Origin: JAJPXC01 sp964562375
GTDB taxonomy: Bacteria; Bacteroidota; Bacteroidia; Bacteroidales; Muribaculaceae
DNA: 23,507 nt
Reading direction: 5' to 3'
NCBI GenBank assembly: GCA_964562375.1
Contig: CAZLSW010000051.1
Span: 1 to 23,507, forward strand
Shown here: piece by piece, positions 15,238 to 23,491 of the stretch
Layout: each line of letters opens with the position of its first letter
How positions within the stretch are numbered: position 1 is the stretch's first letter
The notes under the pieces: model-generated
Databases searched by the model: none
Told to the model about the DNA's origin: nothing
Seen by the model: the letters and a program-made list of their open reading frames with translations, nothing else
Translations under genes and position numbers: made by a program

Positions 15238-18200
15238 GGGATTTCGGAGGGGGAGAGGGGCTGAAGGGAGAGCAAGGTGATGGTGGCTGTGGTAGCTGAT
15301 GTAGGGGATAGGTCGATGAATGTGGGCTGGGAGGCGCTGCAGGAAGCGGCGAGGGAGCGCCAACGGTCGCGCTGGGCACGGGAGGGCGCGGCGAAGATGA
15401 TGCGGTTGGGGTCGAATCCTCGGCCGAGCTCTGGTCGGATTTCGAGCAGGGGATAGGACATGGCGATCATTTGTCGCATAAGCGCGGGGGCGTCGACTGG
15501 CGGCAGATAAGGGTAGGAACGGTCGCCCAGAAGGTAGTCGAGCATTGAGAAGTCGGCTGTGCGAGAGTCAAGGGCTTGGGAAACAGCGGCGTTAACGTCG
15601 TCCTGGATGCCGTCGATGCATTCATCGGTGATCTCGTATTGCTCGAGCAGTGGATGGAGGTGGATGGAGTCGACAATGTCGCGTCCTGAAGCGTCGAAGT
15701 ATCGGTCGAGGGCTTCGGTGGAGGCCACGGCGACCAGCGGGGCGCGTAGGGATGGGTCCATCTTGCTGAGGGTGGATTTCATGGAGTCGCCCCATTGTTG
15801 GAGGTTGGAGTCGAAGCTGCGCAGGGACGTGTAGTGGCGCTTGGCGTTGTTGACGAATGCGTAGGCGCTTTGGAGGATGCGAGCGGCGATATTGGCTTGG
15901 AGCGGCAGACGCTCGGTGTCGCGGGTAAGGTCGGTGCGTCGGTCGGTGAGAGTGTCGATTTCCGAGTCGAAGTCGCGGCGCACGCGAGAGCTTTGGTGTC
16001 GATAGTAGCTCCAGCACAGCATCACCACTAAAGCGAACACTCCTGCCAATATGGCGGGCCACACGATGAAATCCCCTCCGTAAATCAGGTTGCATCCTAA
16101 AACGATTAGCCAGCACAGGGTGGCTAACGAGTAGCAGAATGCGTTCTTTTTCCACTGGCGTCGCAGCGCGTTGAGTTGGGCTTGGCGTTCGGCTTGTTTT
16201 TGGTCGATGATATTGTGGTACCCGTCGATTTTTGATGCGACGTCGGCGCGTGCGCGGTCGACCAGGGTGGTAATCGTGCGCTCGTTGGAGAGCTGTCCCA
16301 CCATGGTGGAGTGTTTGCGCATTACGGCGCCATATTGTGATTGCAACTCGCTGAGTTTCACCTTTTCTTCCTCGAGGAGGCCGCAGTTGACGGCGTTTTG
16401 GATAACGGCGTCGGTGGATTTGATGGACACGGACGCGGGTCGGGTGGGTGCGGTGCCTTTCTGGGAGGTGACGCCTGAGACCTCGGTGATGGTGTATGCG
16501 GCGTTCAGTAAGGAGGTGTTAGCGAGGTATCGGTAAGGCATGTAGCAGTAGCCGTTGTCGGCCCAGTCGCGACCCCAGGAGTTGCGCACGATGAATATGT
16601 TGCCGCGGTCGTTGTACCCCACAACCACCATGGCGTGGTAGCCGAGGCCGGGGTCGTCGGGGTTGGGCGCGGTGATGTATGCGCTGTTGGCTCCCATTTT
16701 CTTGTTGACCTTTAGGGAGACGGCCACGGGAAAGCCTGAGGCGAGAGCCTCCTTGATAGCCTTGATGTCGCGGGGGACGTTGAAGGCGGCGGTGGCACGG
16801 CGGTCGGCGGCGTCGTCGTTGGCGGCCTGCGTGGGCTGGGTGGAGAATTGCTCATCGCTGAAGGGGCAGAGGGCCTCGAGGGCTACGCCAAGCTCCGAGG
16901 CTGTGGAGATTGCGTCGTAGAGCGATGCGCCTGAGTCGGCGTTGGTGGCACCTGAGCGGTTGCGGGTGTGCCAGTAGAGGAATGCGGGGCTGAGGTCGAC
17001 CAAGGAGCCAGTGCCTCGGTTGACGAGGAATTCCATGATGGAGGAGACGGCGAAGGCTGTGCATGAGTTTTGCTCGCCTTGGTCCTCGACCGGGCCAAAC
17101 CATTGGCGCAGGTCAACGCTCTCGGGAATTTCCAGACCGGGCTCGGGGGCGAATGTGCGTTCGAGGGGCCGGTCGGTGACGTGGTCGGCGAGGTTGCGGG
17201 CGTGCCGGTTGTCGAGGACGTTGGCACGGCGGTCGTCGGCGAGCACTTGCGATTGACGGTCGATTTCGTCCTGCAGGCGGCGCATGTAGCGAGTAGATGC
17301 TTTTATTTCGTTGCGAAGCTCGCGCAGGCGGTTGCACTGGGTGCCGTCGCGGGGTGTGACGAGCAGGCAGTCGTCAGGCTCTACAGGGGCTTTGTCAGGG
17401 TCACGGTTTGCCTTGTTTTCGAGCATTGCCTGGTACTCGGCTCCGGCACGGTCGATTTGGGCGAAGAAGTCGAGCTGGGGCGCGCAGAGCGAGTCGATGT
17501 CGTTTTGGCGAGTGTCGAGCTGTACGCCGGCGAGCAGGGGATCGTCGTCGTTGATCAAAGCGGCCACGAAGGCGCGTTTGTCGGCGAGTGTCAGACGGTC
17601 GTCATGTATTATGTCGTTGAAATCCTTTTCTACTTGGGCGAAAATCTGGTCGATGCGCTTGGCGGCGTTTTCGATGATGGTGTTGTCGGAGGCGGCCTCG
17701 AGTTTGTTGGAGTCGACGTATTCACTCCAAAAGCTTTGCAACTCGACGTTGGCCAGGTTGATAAACTCGTTGGCGCGGTTTACGGCCCAGTTGACGTCGA
17801 CTTTCTGCGCGCCGACGCCCTCGCGGCTCATGGCCGAGAGGATAACGCGGCGCTTCAGGTAATCGGTGAAGAATCGGCGGTCGAAAACGGCGGTGGACAA
17901 TCCCAAGCCGAGCAACGGGTAGCGGCCGTCGCTGTCGAGCGTGGTGGGGAAGATGGAGTTGTAGGCCAAGGATGAGAGCATGGCGAGCCGTGTGGTGAGC
18001 AGCCCGAGCGACGCGGCGTCAAATGTCACCGAGCGCCCCTGGGAGTTGACGGCGTCGAGGATGATGGCGTGGGACACCACCGAGTGATCCTTGCGCAGCT
18101 GGGCCAGGGTTTTTGCGACCTCACCGGCGGAGCCTTCGTCGAATTTTGCGCCCAGGGCGCTTTCGGCCAACTGTCGGGTGATTATCACGAGGTCGATCTC

Positions 18201-18548
18201 GTAGAGGTCGGGGGTGGCGCCTCGCAGGATCTCTTGCACCATCTTCATGTCGGCGTCGCTAGATGTAGTGACGATATTGAGCAGAAGCCGAGAGTCGTCG
18301 CCAGGGTTTTCGATCGTCAAGCGGCGACGGCGCATTTTAGCCAACACGTCGGCCCACTCGGCGGGAGTGGAAGCGACGCGTTGGGCCTCGTCAGCGCGGC
18401 CATGTATTTCGATAGCCACCAAGCCCTCGTCGGAGGGCTGAGCGGTACCCGAGGTGAAGCAATTGTTGGCGCCCTTGCTCCACCCTTGGGCGGCCACCGC
18501 CGCGGGAGCGATGGCCGAGCCTACATATAGGTTGAGAGTGTGCCTCAT
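15234..18548 (-). CDS. membrane-tethered papain-like (C1) peptidase, third gene of the tubulin-like operon
   Basis: A 1104-residue protein. Residues 1-430 are unrecognised and lack a signal peptide; a helical stretch spans ~405-455. A papain-like domain (~470-700) opens with VDLRQWFGPVEDQG. It has the oxyanion Gln490, nucleophile Cys496 in QNSCTAFA, His638 in GYHAMVVVGY and Asn656 in VRNSWG, all in papain order and spacing. A coiled coil (~715-800) leads to two membrane helices (~803-822 and ~826-846) flanked by RRQWKK and YYRHQSSRVRR. More coiled coil and an unrecognised C-terminus follow. The positive-inside rule puts both ends, with the peptidase, in the cytoplasm. The ATG overlaps the TGA of the tubulin-like gene (ATGA), so the two are probably coupled. 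It may cleave a partner or self-process; the substrate is unknown. Confidence 0.85.
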   Translation of the reverse strand: MRHTLNLYVGSAIAPAAVAAQGWSKGANNCFTSGTAQPSDEGLVAIEIHGRADEAQRVASTPAEWADVLAKMRRRRLTIENPGDDSRLLLNIVTTSSDADMKMVQEILRGATPDLYEIDLVIITRQLAESALGAKFDEGSAGEVAKTLAQLRKDHSVVSHAIILDAVNSQGRSVTFDAASLGLLTTRLAMLSSLAYNSIFPTTLDSDGRYPLLGLGLSTAVFDRRFFTDYLKRRVILSAMSREGVGAQKVDVNWAVNRANEFINLANVELQSFWSEYVDSNKLEAASDNTIIENAAKRIDQIFAQVEKDFNDIIHDDRLTLADKRAFVAALINDDDPLLAGVQLDTRQNDIDSLCAPQLDFFAQIDRAGAEYQAMLENKANRDPDKAPVEPDDCLLVTPRDGTQCNRLRELRNEIKASTRYMRRLQDEIDRQSQVLADDRRANVLDNRHARNLADHVTDRPLERTFAPEPGLEIPESVDLRQWFGPVEDQGEQNSCTAFAVSSIMEFLVNRGTGSLVDLSPAFLYWHTRNRSGATNADSGASLYDAISTASELGVALEALCPFSDEQFSTQPTQAANDDAADRRATAAFNVPRDIKAIKEALASGFPVAVSLKVNKKMGANSAYITAPNPDDPGLGYHAMVVVGYNDRGNIFIVRNSWGRDWADNGYCYMPYRYLANTSLLNAAYTITEVSGVTSQKGTAPTRPASVSIKSTDAVIQNAVNCGLLEEEKVKLSELQSQYGAVMRKHSTMVGQLSNERTITTLVDRARADVASKIDGYHNIIDQKQAERQAQLNALRRQWKKNAFCYSLATLCWLIVLGCNLIYGGDFIVWPAILAGVFALVVMLCWSYYRHQSSRVRRDFDSEIDTLTDRRTDLTRDTERLPLQANIAARILQSAYAFVNNAKRHYTSLRSFDSNLQQWGDSMKSTLSKMDPSLRAPLVAVASTEALDRYFDASGRDIVDSIHLHPLLEQYEITDECIDGIQDDVNAAVSQALDSRTADFSMLDYLLGDRSYPYLPPVDAPALMRQMIAMSYPLLEIRPELGRGFDPNRIIFAAPSRAQRDRWRSLAASCSASQPTFIDLSPTSATTATITLLSLQPLSPSEIP

Positions 18549-21313
18549 TCGAGCGAGTTTACGAATTCCATCTCACGGTTGAGCAACGTGCGGAGGGCCT
18601 TGTTGCGGGGCTCCTTCAGGGCGTTGTTGTCGGTAAGCTCCGATTGTGAATAGCGGCCGAGATAGTTGGCCTTGACATCGGCTCGGAGTTGCTTGCGGGC
18701 GTCGGCGCCGTGCTCGATAGCGTATTGCTCGATACGGTCGACGTAGCTGTTGCGCACGGCGTCGACCTTGCGGCGGAATTTATCGTAAGCCTCGACGCGG
18801 GTCTCGCCCAACTCGCACATATAGTCGTCCAGGGCCTCGCCCTCGGCGCGGTTGTAATAATAATATGTATCGCCCTCGCGCTTGATGAGCCCGAAGATGA
18901 TGCCGCGCACCCACAGCTCGATGGTGTCGTCCAGTTCGCCCTTGGGCATTAGCTGCCATTTCTCCTTGTCGAGGATGTTCTTGATCTCCATGGTGGCGTG
19001 GAAGGAGTCGGGATTGGCTTGATAGGCGTTTTCGTAGTTGAGCAGCGGGCCAATCATGAAAGCCTTGGCGACGCCTTGCTGGCGGTATATAATCACGCGG
19101 TCGCTCATGCCGGTGGAAACGACCTGGGGACGGGCGTTGGAGTCGCGGATGGTTGCCAATTCGCTGCTGACGGCGTTGTGAGCCTTGTCGGCGACGCCCA
19201 CGAAGCACAGGTCGGAGATTGTGGAGGATTCGTTGGGGTAGCCTCGGTCATCGAAGGCGAGCAACGGGCGGGCTTTCTTCATGGCTCGTTCGATCAGGGA
19301 GTGGAGCACGTCGGGTCGCTCGGCCTTGAGGGTGTCGAGCACGTCGTTTACCGATTTTCCCTCGAGGGCTTTGGCTCCCTTGAGGCTGGCGGCGAAGTCG
19401 AGGAGCGATTTCTCGACCTCGGCTTGCGACATTTGGGCAAAAGCGAGGATTGAGTTGCCACCCTGAATGAATTCGTCGACAGTGACCTCGTCCTGGTTGA
19501 TGGAGACGGTGACAGCCACCGAGCCGGTAAGGTCGATGCAGAAGGTGTTGGCACCAGCTTCCGAGCCTGCTGAAGCGTTTTGCAATTGCATCACCTCGTT
19601 TTCGAGCTGTGAGTTGACGGCCTTGAGTTTGGTGACGATGTTGTCAAGAGTCTCGAGATGTCGGTCGATTTCGGCGATCAATCCGGTGAAGAAGATGATG
19701 GCTTGTTGCCGACGCAGGAGCTCGCGAGCCACGAGGGCACCCTCGTTGGCGGCCTCTACTACGGCGGCGCGTAGGCGACGGCGTTTGGGGGGCAGAGCGA
19801 ACATGCTTTTGTTTTGCAACTCTTGCACTTGGGTGATGATATCCTGATCATGGCGCTGCTCGCGCTTTTGGAGCTCGTCGAGCTCATCCTTCATCTCTTT
19901 GAGGAACAGGCTTTCGACCTGGTAGCGTATTTCCTTGAGGATGTCGCGGGTCTTTCCGACGCCGCCTTGGGTGACGAGGTTGCGCTTTACCAGGGCGTCG
20001 AGCTGGGCGTTGACCTCGGCGGTTTTTGCCTGGCGTTTCTGGGCAATCTCTTCGGCCTTGGGGGTGGCCAATTGGATGTATTGCTGCACCTCGGGCATGG
20101 CGTTGTCGTCGTCCTCGATCTCCTCGAGGGGATGCTCAGGTTGGGCTTGAAGCAGGTAGTCGATTACGTTGTCGTTCTGGGGACCGTTGTTTTCGCGGAT
20201 GTTGACGGCGGGGTCGTCGATCCACGCGTTGGCCAGATTGTTGGCGTCGGCATCCGAGTGCAATAGGCTGTGAATCAGGTATCGGGCGCCCTTGATTGCG
20301 TAGATGCGTGCGAGCGTGGTGGGGTGCAGGACGATCTCCGAGGCTCCCATAGTGCTCACCCAGGCGATGTTGGCGCCCTCGCGGGAGTTGGCCTCGTTGA
20401 TGGTGACGTCGATGTTGTCGAGGGTCGACGCGGCGGCGTCGGAGAGCTGTCCGGCGGCGGTGATCAGGGCCATGGAGATCATTTCGGCCAACTGGTCGAC
20501 GTGGTTGAACGAGTCGCCGTTCTGGTTCTTGTTGTCAATCAAGAAGATAGCATTGACGGGTCGCTCGGTGAATTCGACGGTTTTGTCAAGGTATTCCACG
20601 GCGATGGGCTTGCTTTCGGGCGACATGCGCATCAGGTAGTCGAGGTCGAGGATGCAACCGTAGGCGTTGGGGCGCACGTTGTCCATGCCGTAGGGCGACA
20701 TGTTGACAAACACGTCGGGCAGCACGGCGTAGGCGGCGATTTTGGTGCGACGTCCCAGGAGGCGACGTAGCAGGTAGGCCATATCGATGAACGTGCCGGC
20801 GCCGGTGCCTCCGCACAGGGAGAACACCATGTGCACCTCCACCTCGTCGCTCAGCAGCGAGTAGCGTGTGTCGTCGTTGATCGATGCCGAGGTGACGCGG
20901 GATACGGCCTGGCGAATCATCGCCTCGAGTCCGGCGGTGCCGCTCATCTGGTTGACGATCCAGAAACGACCGCTGGAGCGTTTCTGGCCTGCGCCTCGGC
21001 CCTTGAGGGAGGCCAGCGCTCCGCTATTGCCCTCGGGCATCCATGAGAAGCGGTTGCGGTTGTTGCGGAAGGTGTCCTCGGGGGTGGAGATCACGCGGGA
21101 ATATTGCTCGGAGGGGAGCAGCGTCACGGGCCCGCGAGCCGACGAGATGCTCTTGGTGAACGCGGCGCCGTCGGTGTCGACACCCAGGAAGGCGATCATC
21201 GGGGGCACTTCCCCGTAGGTTTCGATAAACGCTTTTTTGGTGTGGAGCAGCGAGGTCATGCCTGTGCCCCCGAGGCCTACGAAGAGGCAGCGGCGGATTT
21301 TTGTTGTGGCCAT
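18545..21313 (-). CDS. tubulin/FtsZ-superfamily protein (Tubulin_2 type) with coiled-coil middle
   Basis: A 922-residue cytoplasmic protein. It starts with a nucleotide-binding strand and loop, FVGLGGTGMTSL (11-22), then FLGVDTD (42-48), GRGAGQKRSSGRFW (105-118), and the tubulin signature CGGTGAGTF (167-175), the FtsZ/tubulin GGGTGTG-type loop. This order fits the Tubulin_2 family, so GTP binding and possibly polymerisation are expected. Residues ~390-585 are strongly helical and coiled-coil (EIRYQVESLFLKEMKDELDE and others); the last third is unrecognised and highly charged. It is far longer than FtsZ (~400 residues). The gene starts 1 nt after the VWA gene stop, and its own stop overlaps the peptidase start. 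Makarova and Koonin (2010) linked FtsZ-like proteins with VWA proteins in a proposed membrane-remodelling system; a similar role is inferred here. Confidence 0.88.
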   Translation of the reverse strand: MATTKIRRCLFVGLGGTGMTSLLHTKKAFIETYGEVPPMIAFLGVDTDGAAFTKSISSARGPVTLLPSEQYSRVISTPEDTFRNNRNRFSWMPEGNSGALASLKGRGAGQKRSSGRFWIVNQMSGTAGLEAMIRQAVSRVTSASINDDTRYSLLSDEVEVHMVFSLCGGTGAGTFIDMAYLLRRLLGRRTKIAAYAVLPDVFVNMSPYGMDNVRPNAYGCILDLDYLMRMSPESKPIAVEYLDKTVEFTERPVNAIFLIDNKNQNGDSFNHVDQLAEMISMALITAAGQLSDAAASTLDNIDVTINEANSREGANIAWVSTMGASEIVLHPTTLARIYAIKGARYLIHSLLHSDADANNLANAWIDDPAVNIRENNGPQNDNVIDYLLQAQPEHPLEEIEDDDNAMPEVQQYIQLATPKAEEIAQKRQAKTAEVNAQLDALVKRNLVTQGGVGKTRDILKEIRYQVESLFLKEMKDELDELQKREQRHDQDIITQVQELQNKSMFALPPKRRRLRAAVVEAANEGALVARELLRRQQAIIFFTGLIAEIDRHLETLDNIVTKLKAVNSQLENEVMQLQNASAGSEAGANTFCIDLTGSVAVTVSINQDEVTVDEFIQGGNSILAFAQMSQAEVEKSLLDFAASLKGAKALEGKSVNDVLDTLKAERPDVLHSLIERAMKKARPLLAFDDRGYPNESSTISDLCFVGVADKAHNAVSSELATIRDSNARPQVVSTGMSDRVIIYRQQGVAKAFMIGPLLNYENAYQANPDSFHATMEIKNILDKEKWQLMPKGELDDTIELWVRGIIFGLIKREGDTYYYYNRAEGEALDDYMCELGETRVEAYDKFRRKVDAVRNSYVDRIEQYAIEHGADARKQLRADVKANYLGRYSQSELTDNNALKEPRNKALRTLLNREMEFVNSLE

Positions 21314-21314
21314 A

Positions 21315-23030
21315 TCAGGTAGTGGTTATTTCGATTATGTCTTTGGTTTGCTTGTTGATAAGTTTGTAGTTCTCGCGCGGGCGGATGATAGAGGTTGGCG
21401 GGTCGATGGTCCAGGCCGAGCGACCTTCGCTCATGGTGATGCCTCGGGATGAGGCGCGGAAGCGAATGGGCGGGTTGAACACGGCGTTGGCGTGGTTGAC
21501 CGCGCGGCCCTTGACGATGCGGCTCCACAGGCCCTGGGGTTTTTTCTTGGGGGTGAACGAAACCTCCCAGGCTCCCTTGGTTTTCACCTTCTTGTAGTAG
21601 GGCTTGGTGATGGTGATGCTCTTCACTTTTTTGATGGGCGGGTACACCTGGCTTTGGATCACGATGTACCACAGCAGTATCAATGCGGCCAGGGCGATGC
21701 CCACCCACATTAGGATGGTTTTCAACGGATTCCAGTCGACGTTGTATTTGGCGCGCATGTTGTAGGGGCGCGGGTCGTTGTGGCCCACGGGTTTCACTTG
21801 GAAGTAATATTTGTCCTGTGGGTTGGAGGTGAGGAACTCGATTTCGAGCTTGGAGCCTTGGTCGCCGGGAGCGACGGTAAAGACGTTACCGGGGCACTCC
21901 TGACCGTTATAGTAGGTTTTGAAGTCCTGGAACCCGTTCTTGCCCACTACGGCGTAACGGAAATGGGTGCCCTCTCGGACGGCGGCTTTGTTGAACCATG
22001 GTTGCACGTCCACCTCCACGCGCCCTGGCTCGGCGGCGTCGCTCCACAGGAATTTGTCGTACCAGGAGCATTTCCCCAGGTCGGTTTCGTCCTGGTCCAA
22101 GCTACGGAGGGCGGCCTTGGGTGAAGGGTTGTTGTCGCAAGACGCGTTGAGGTAGGGGTTGACTAGCTGGCAACTGGGGCAGGTGGAGAATGTGGGTATA
22201 TCGAATTTTTGCGGCCGGGCCTGCGAGAGGCTGTCGTAATCCACGCCGGGCGCCAATTTGAACGTCACGGGTGTCTCGGTGCCGCGAGTTTTGCCCACCT
22301 CGATGATGAAGTCGGGGTCCTGGCTCTTGACGGTCACTTGGTCGTTAATGGCCATGTCGGTGACCAGACAAGCGGTTTGGCCGTTGGGCGAGGCCACTAT
22401 CTCCAGGTCGAGGAGGCTGGGGAGCTCTTGCTTGGAGGGGATTTGCTCGGGTTTGGCGATATTGTAAAGGTCGGGGCAGTTGTCCACGATCTCTCGGGTG
22501 ACGGGGTCGCGGGCTTTGTCGGTAAGCTCGACCAGGACGCCGGTGGTGTTGACGGCTTTGCCACACCATTGTTTCAACTCGTTGTGCCAGTCGTCGGGGG
22601 CCGTGGCGTTATGCTGGCCGTCGGTAAAGAGGTAGAGGTGGTTGGAGCAGGCGGGGTCGAGGTAGCGCTGTGCTTGTTGCCAGGGGCCCACGAGGTTGGT
22701 GTTGGTGTGGGTGTCGACGTAGCTGTCGAGGAGTTTTTCGAGGTCGTCCCACTTATAGTTGGGGCTTTCGAATGTGAATGCCGGCAGGGCCTTGTCCTGG
22801 AAGGGGATTACGGTGACGCGGGAGCCTTCGGGGCATGCGTCGAGCACTTTGTGGAGGTTTTCCTTGGCCTTAGCCCATATGTTGGGGGCGCCGTTGTAGC
22901 CCTTCATCGACGTCGTGCAGTCGAAGAGGAACACCGCGTTTTGCTCCTTGGCGGCCTGTATCGGCAGCGCTATCGCCAGCAGCAGGATTATCAACAAAAA
23001 ATTTTTTATATGATGAAGGGTAAAATGCAT
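21315..23030 (-). CDS. VWA domain membrane protein, first gene of the tubulin-like operon
   Basis: A 571-residue protein. A signal peptide (1-26, cleavage after IQA) leads into a von Willebrand A domain with a MIDAS motif: DCTTS (Asp37, Thr39, Ser41), a Thr in THTNTN (Thr109 or Thr111) and LFTDG (Asp137). A middle region holds four Cys (284, 287, 298, 321) that could form disulfides or a zinc site. Beta-rich sequence follows, then one membrane helix (~438-459) and a basic tail, KKVKSITITKPYYKKVKTK, to residue 571. The topology implied is VWA domain in the periplasm and ~110 residues in the cytoplasm, able to touch the tubulin-like protein. VWA domains bind protein ligands through a metal ion. 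The gene leads the operon; a TACATTTG box lies 65 nt upstream of the start codon. Confidence 0.88.
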   Translation of the reverse strand: MHFTLHHIKNFLLIILLLAIALPIQAAKEQNAVFLFDCTTSMKGYNGAPNIWAKAKENLHKVLDACPEGSRVTVIPFQDKALPAFTFESPNYKWDDLEKLLDSYVDTHTNTNLVGPWQQAQRYLDPACSNHLYLFTDGQHNATAPDDWHNELKQWCGKAVNTTGVLVELTDKARDPVTREIVDNCPDLYNIAKPEQIPSKQELPSLLDLEIVASPNGQTACLVTDMAINDQVTVKSQDPDFIIEVGKTRGTETPVTFKLAPGVDYDSLSQARPQKFDIPTFSTCPSCQLVNPYLNASCDNNPSPKAALRSLDQDETDLGKCSWYDKFLWSDAAEPGRVEVDVQPWFNKAAVREGTHFRYAVVGKNGFQDFKTYYNGQECPGNVFTVAPGDQGSKLEIEFLTSNPQDKYYFQVKPVGHNDPRPYNMRAKYNVDWNPLKTILMWVGIALAALILLWYIVIQSQVYPPIKKVKSITITKPYYKKVKTKGAWEVSFTPKKKPQGLWSRIVKGRAVNHANAVFNPPIRFRASSRGITMSEGRSAWTIDPPTSIIRPRENYKLINKQTKDIIEITTT

Positions 23031-23051
23031 AGCTACGTAAAGGTTTTGAAG

Positions 23052-23078
23052 GAGGCCTGGGGGCGCCCCGCAAGCCTC
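23052..23078 (-). promoter_or_regulatory. GC-rich hairpin in the leader of the VWA operon
   Basis: The arms GAGGC and GCCTC (23052-23056 and 23074-23078) flank the self-complementary core GGGGCGCCCC (23060-23069). In the minus-strand transcript this would form a stable structure between the predicted start and the ATG at 23030. It may affect translation or transcript stability. It lacks a T-tract. Confidence 0.4.
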
Positions 23079-23094
23079 ATGTTTTTACATTATG

Positions 23095-23102
23095 CAAATG
23101 TA
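23095..23102 (-). promoter_or_regulatory. putative -7 box of the VWA/tubulin/peptidase operon
   Basis: TACATTTG on the minus strand is an exact TAnnTTTG match, 64 nt from the VWA start codon. The nearest upstream TTG is 24 nt away, longer than the usual 19-21, so the -33 element is weak or missing. Confidence 0.4.
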
Positions 23103-23244
23103 CGCGAAAAAACGTTACTAAATCCCCAATATGCTGTAAAACATATTTTGGGCCACAGAAATCGCTTTGACCACAAAAAAGCACAAAAGGACACACAAAA
23201 ATTGCGTTAAAATTTTTTGTGAACTCAAGTTTCGCAAGTCATAT

Positions 23245-23454
23245 CAGAAACCACTAATATTCACTAATTTTCACTAATTCTGCACTTTAGCCATATTTTT
23301 CATTAATTTTGCTTTGCTACGCAAAGAATTAACACGAATTTCGATACTATACCCCTACCGGAATTAGTGTTAATTAAGGAGCGTAAGCTCTCTAAAAATT
23401 ATTAAGAGCCCTGTTAATTTGTTGGTGTTCATTAGTGTTAATTCGTGGTTTCTG
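23245..23454. repeat. about 210-bp inverted-repeat element, MITE- or REP-like
   Basis: The ends CAGAAACCAC (23245-23254) and GTGGTTTCTG (23445-23454) are perfect 10-bp inverted repeats. Inside, AATTAACACGAATT (23327-23340) and AATTAGTGTTAATT (23362-23375) are near-complementary with one mismatch. CACTAAT-type units repeat at 10-nt steps from 23253 to 23279, and ATTAGTGTTAATTCG lies near the right end. I see no clear target-site duplication and no ORF inside. Whether copies exist elsewhere in the genome cannot be judged here. Confidence 0.45.
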
Positions 23455-23465
23455 TCTTGCCCTGA

Positions 23466-23491
23466 AAAAAGTTGACTCACAAACGAGTCAA
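23466..23491 (-). terminator. Rho-independent terminator of a gene beyond the right end
   Basis: On the minus strand TTGACTC-GTTTGT-GAGTCAA forms a 7-bp stem followed by CTTTTTTC. This suggests that a minus-strand gene ends just outside the window, and that the VWA operon is transcribed from its own promoter. Confidence 0.6.

Noticed and set aside
22209..23210. 333-codon open frame on the plus strand opposite the VWA gene
   Set aside because: It mirrors the VWA coding region and runs into its leader; the MIDAS motif, signal peptide and membrane helix support the minus-strand gene.
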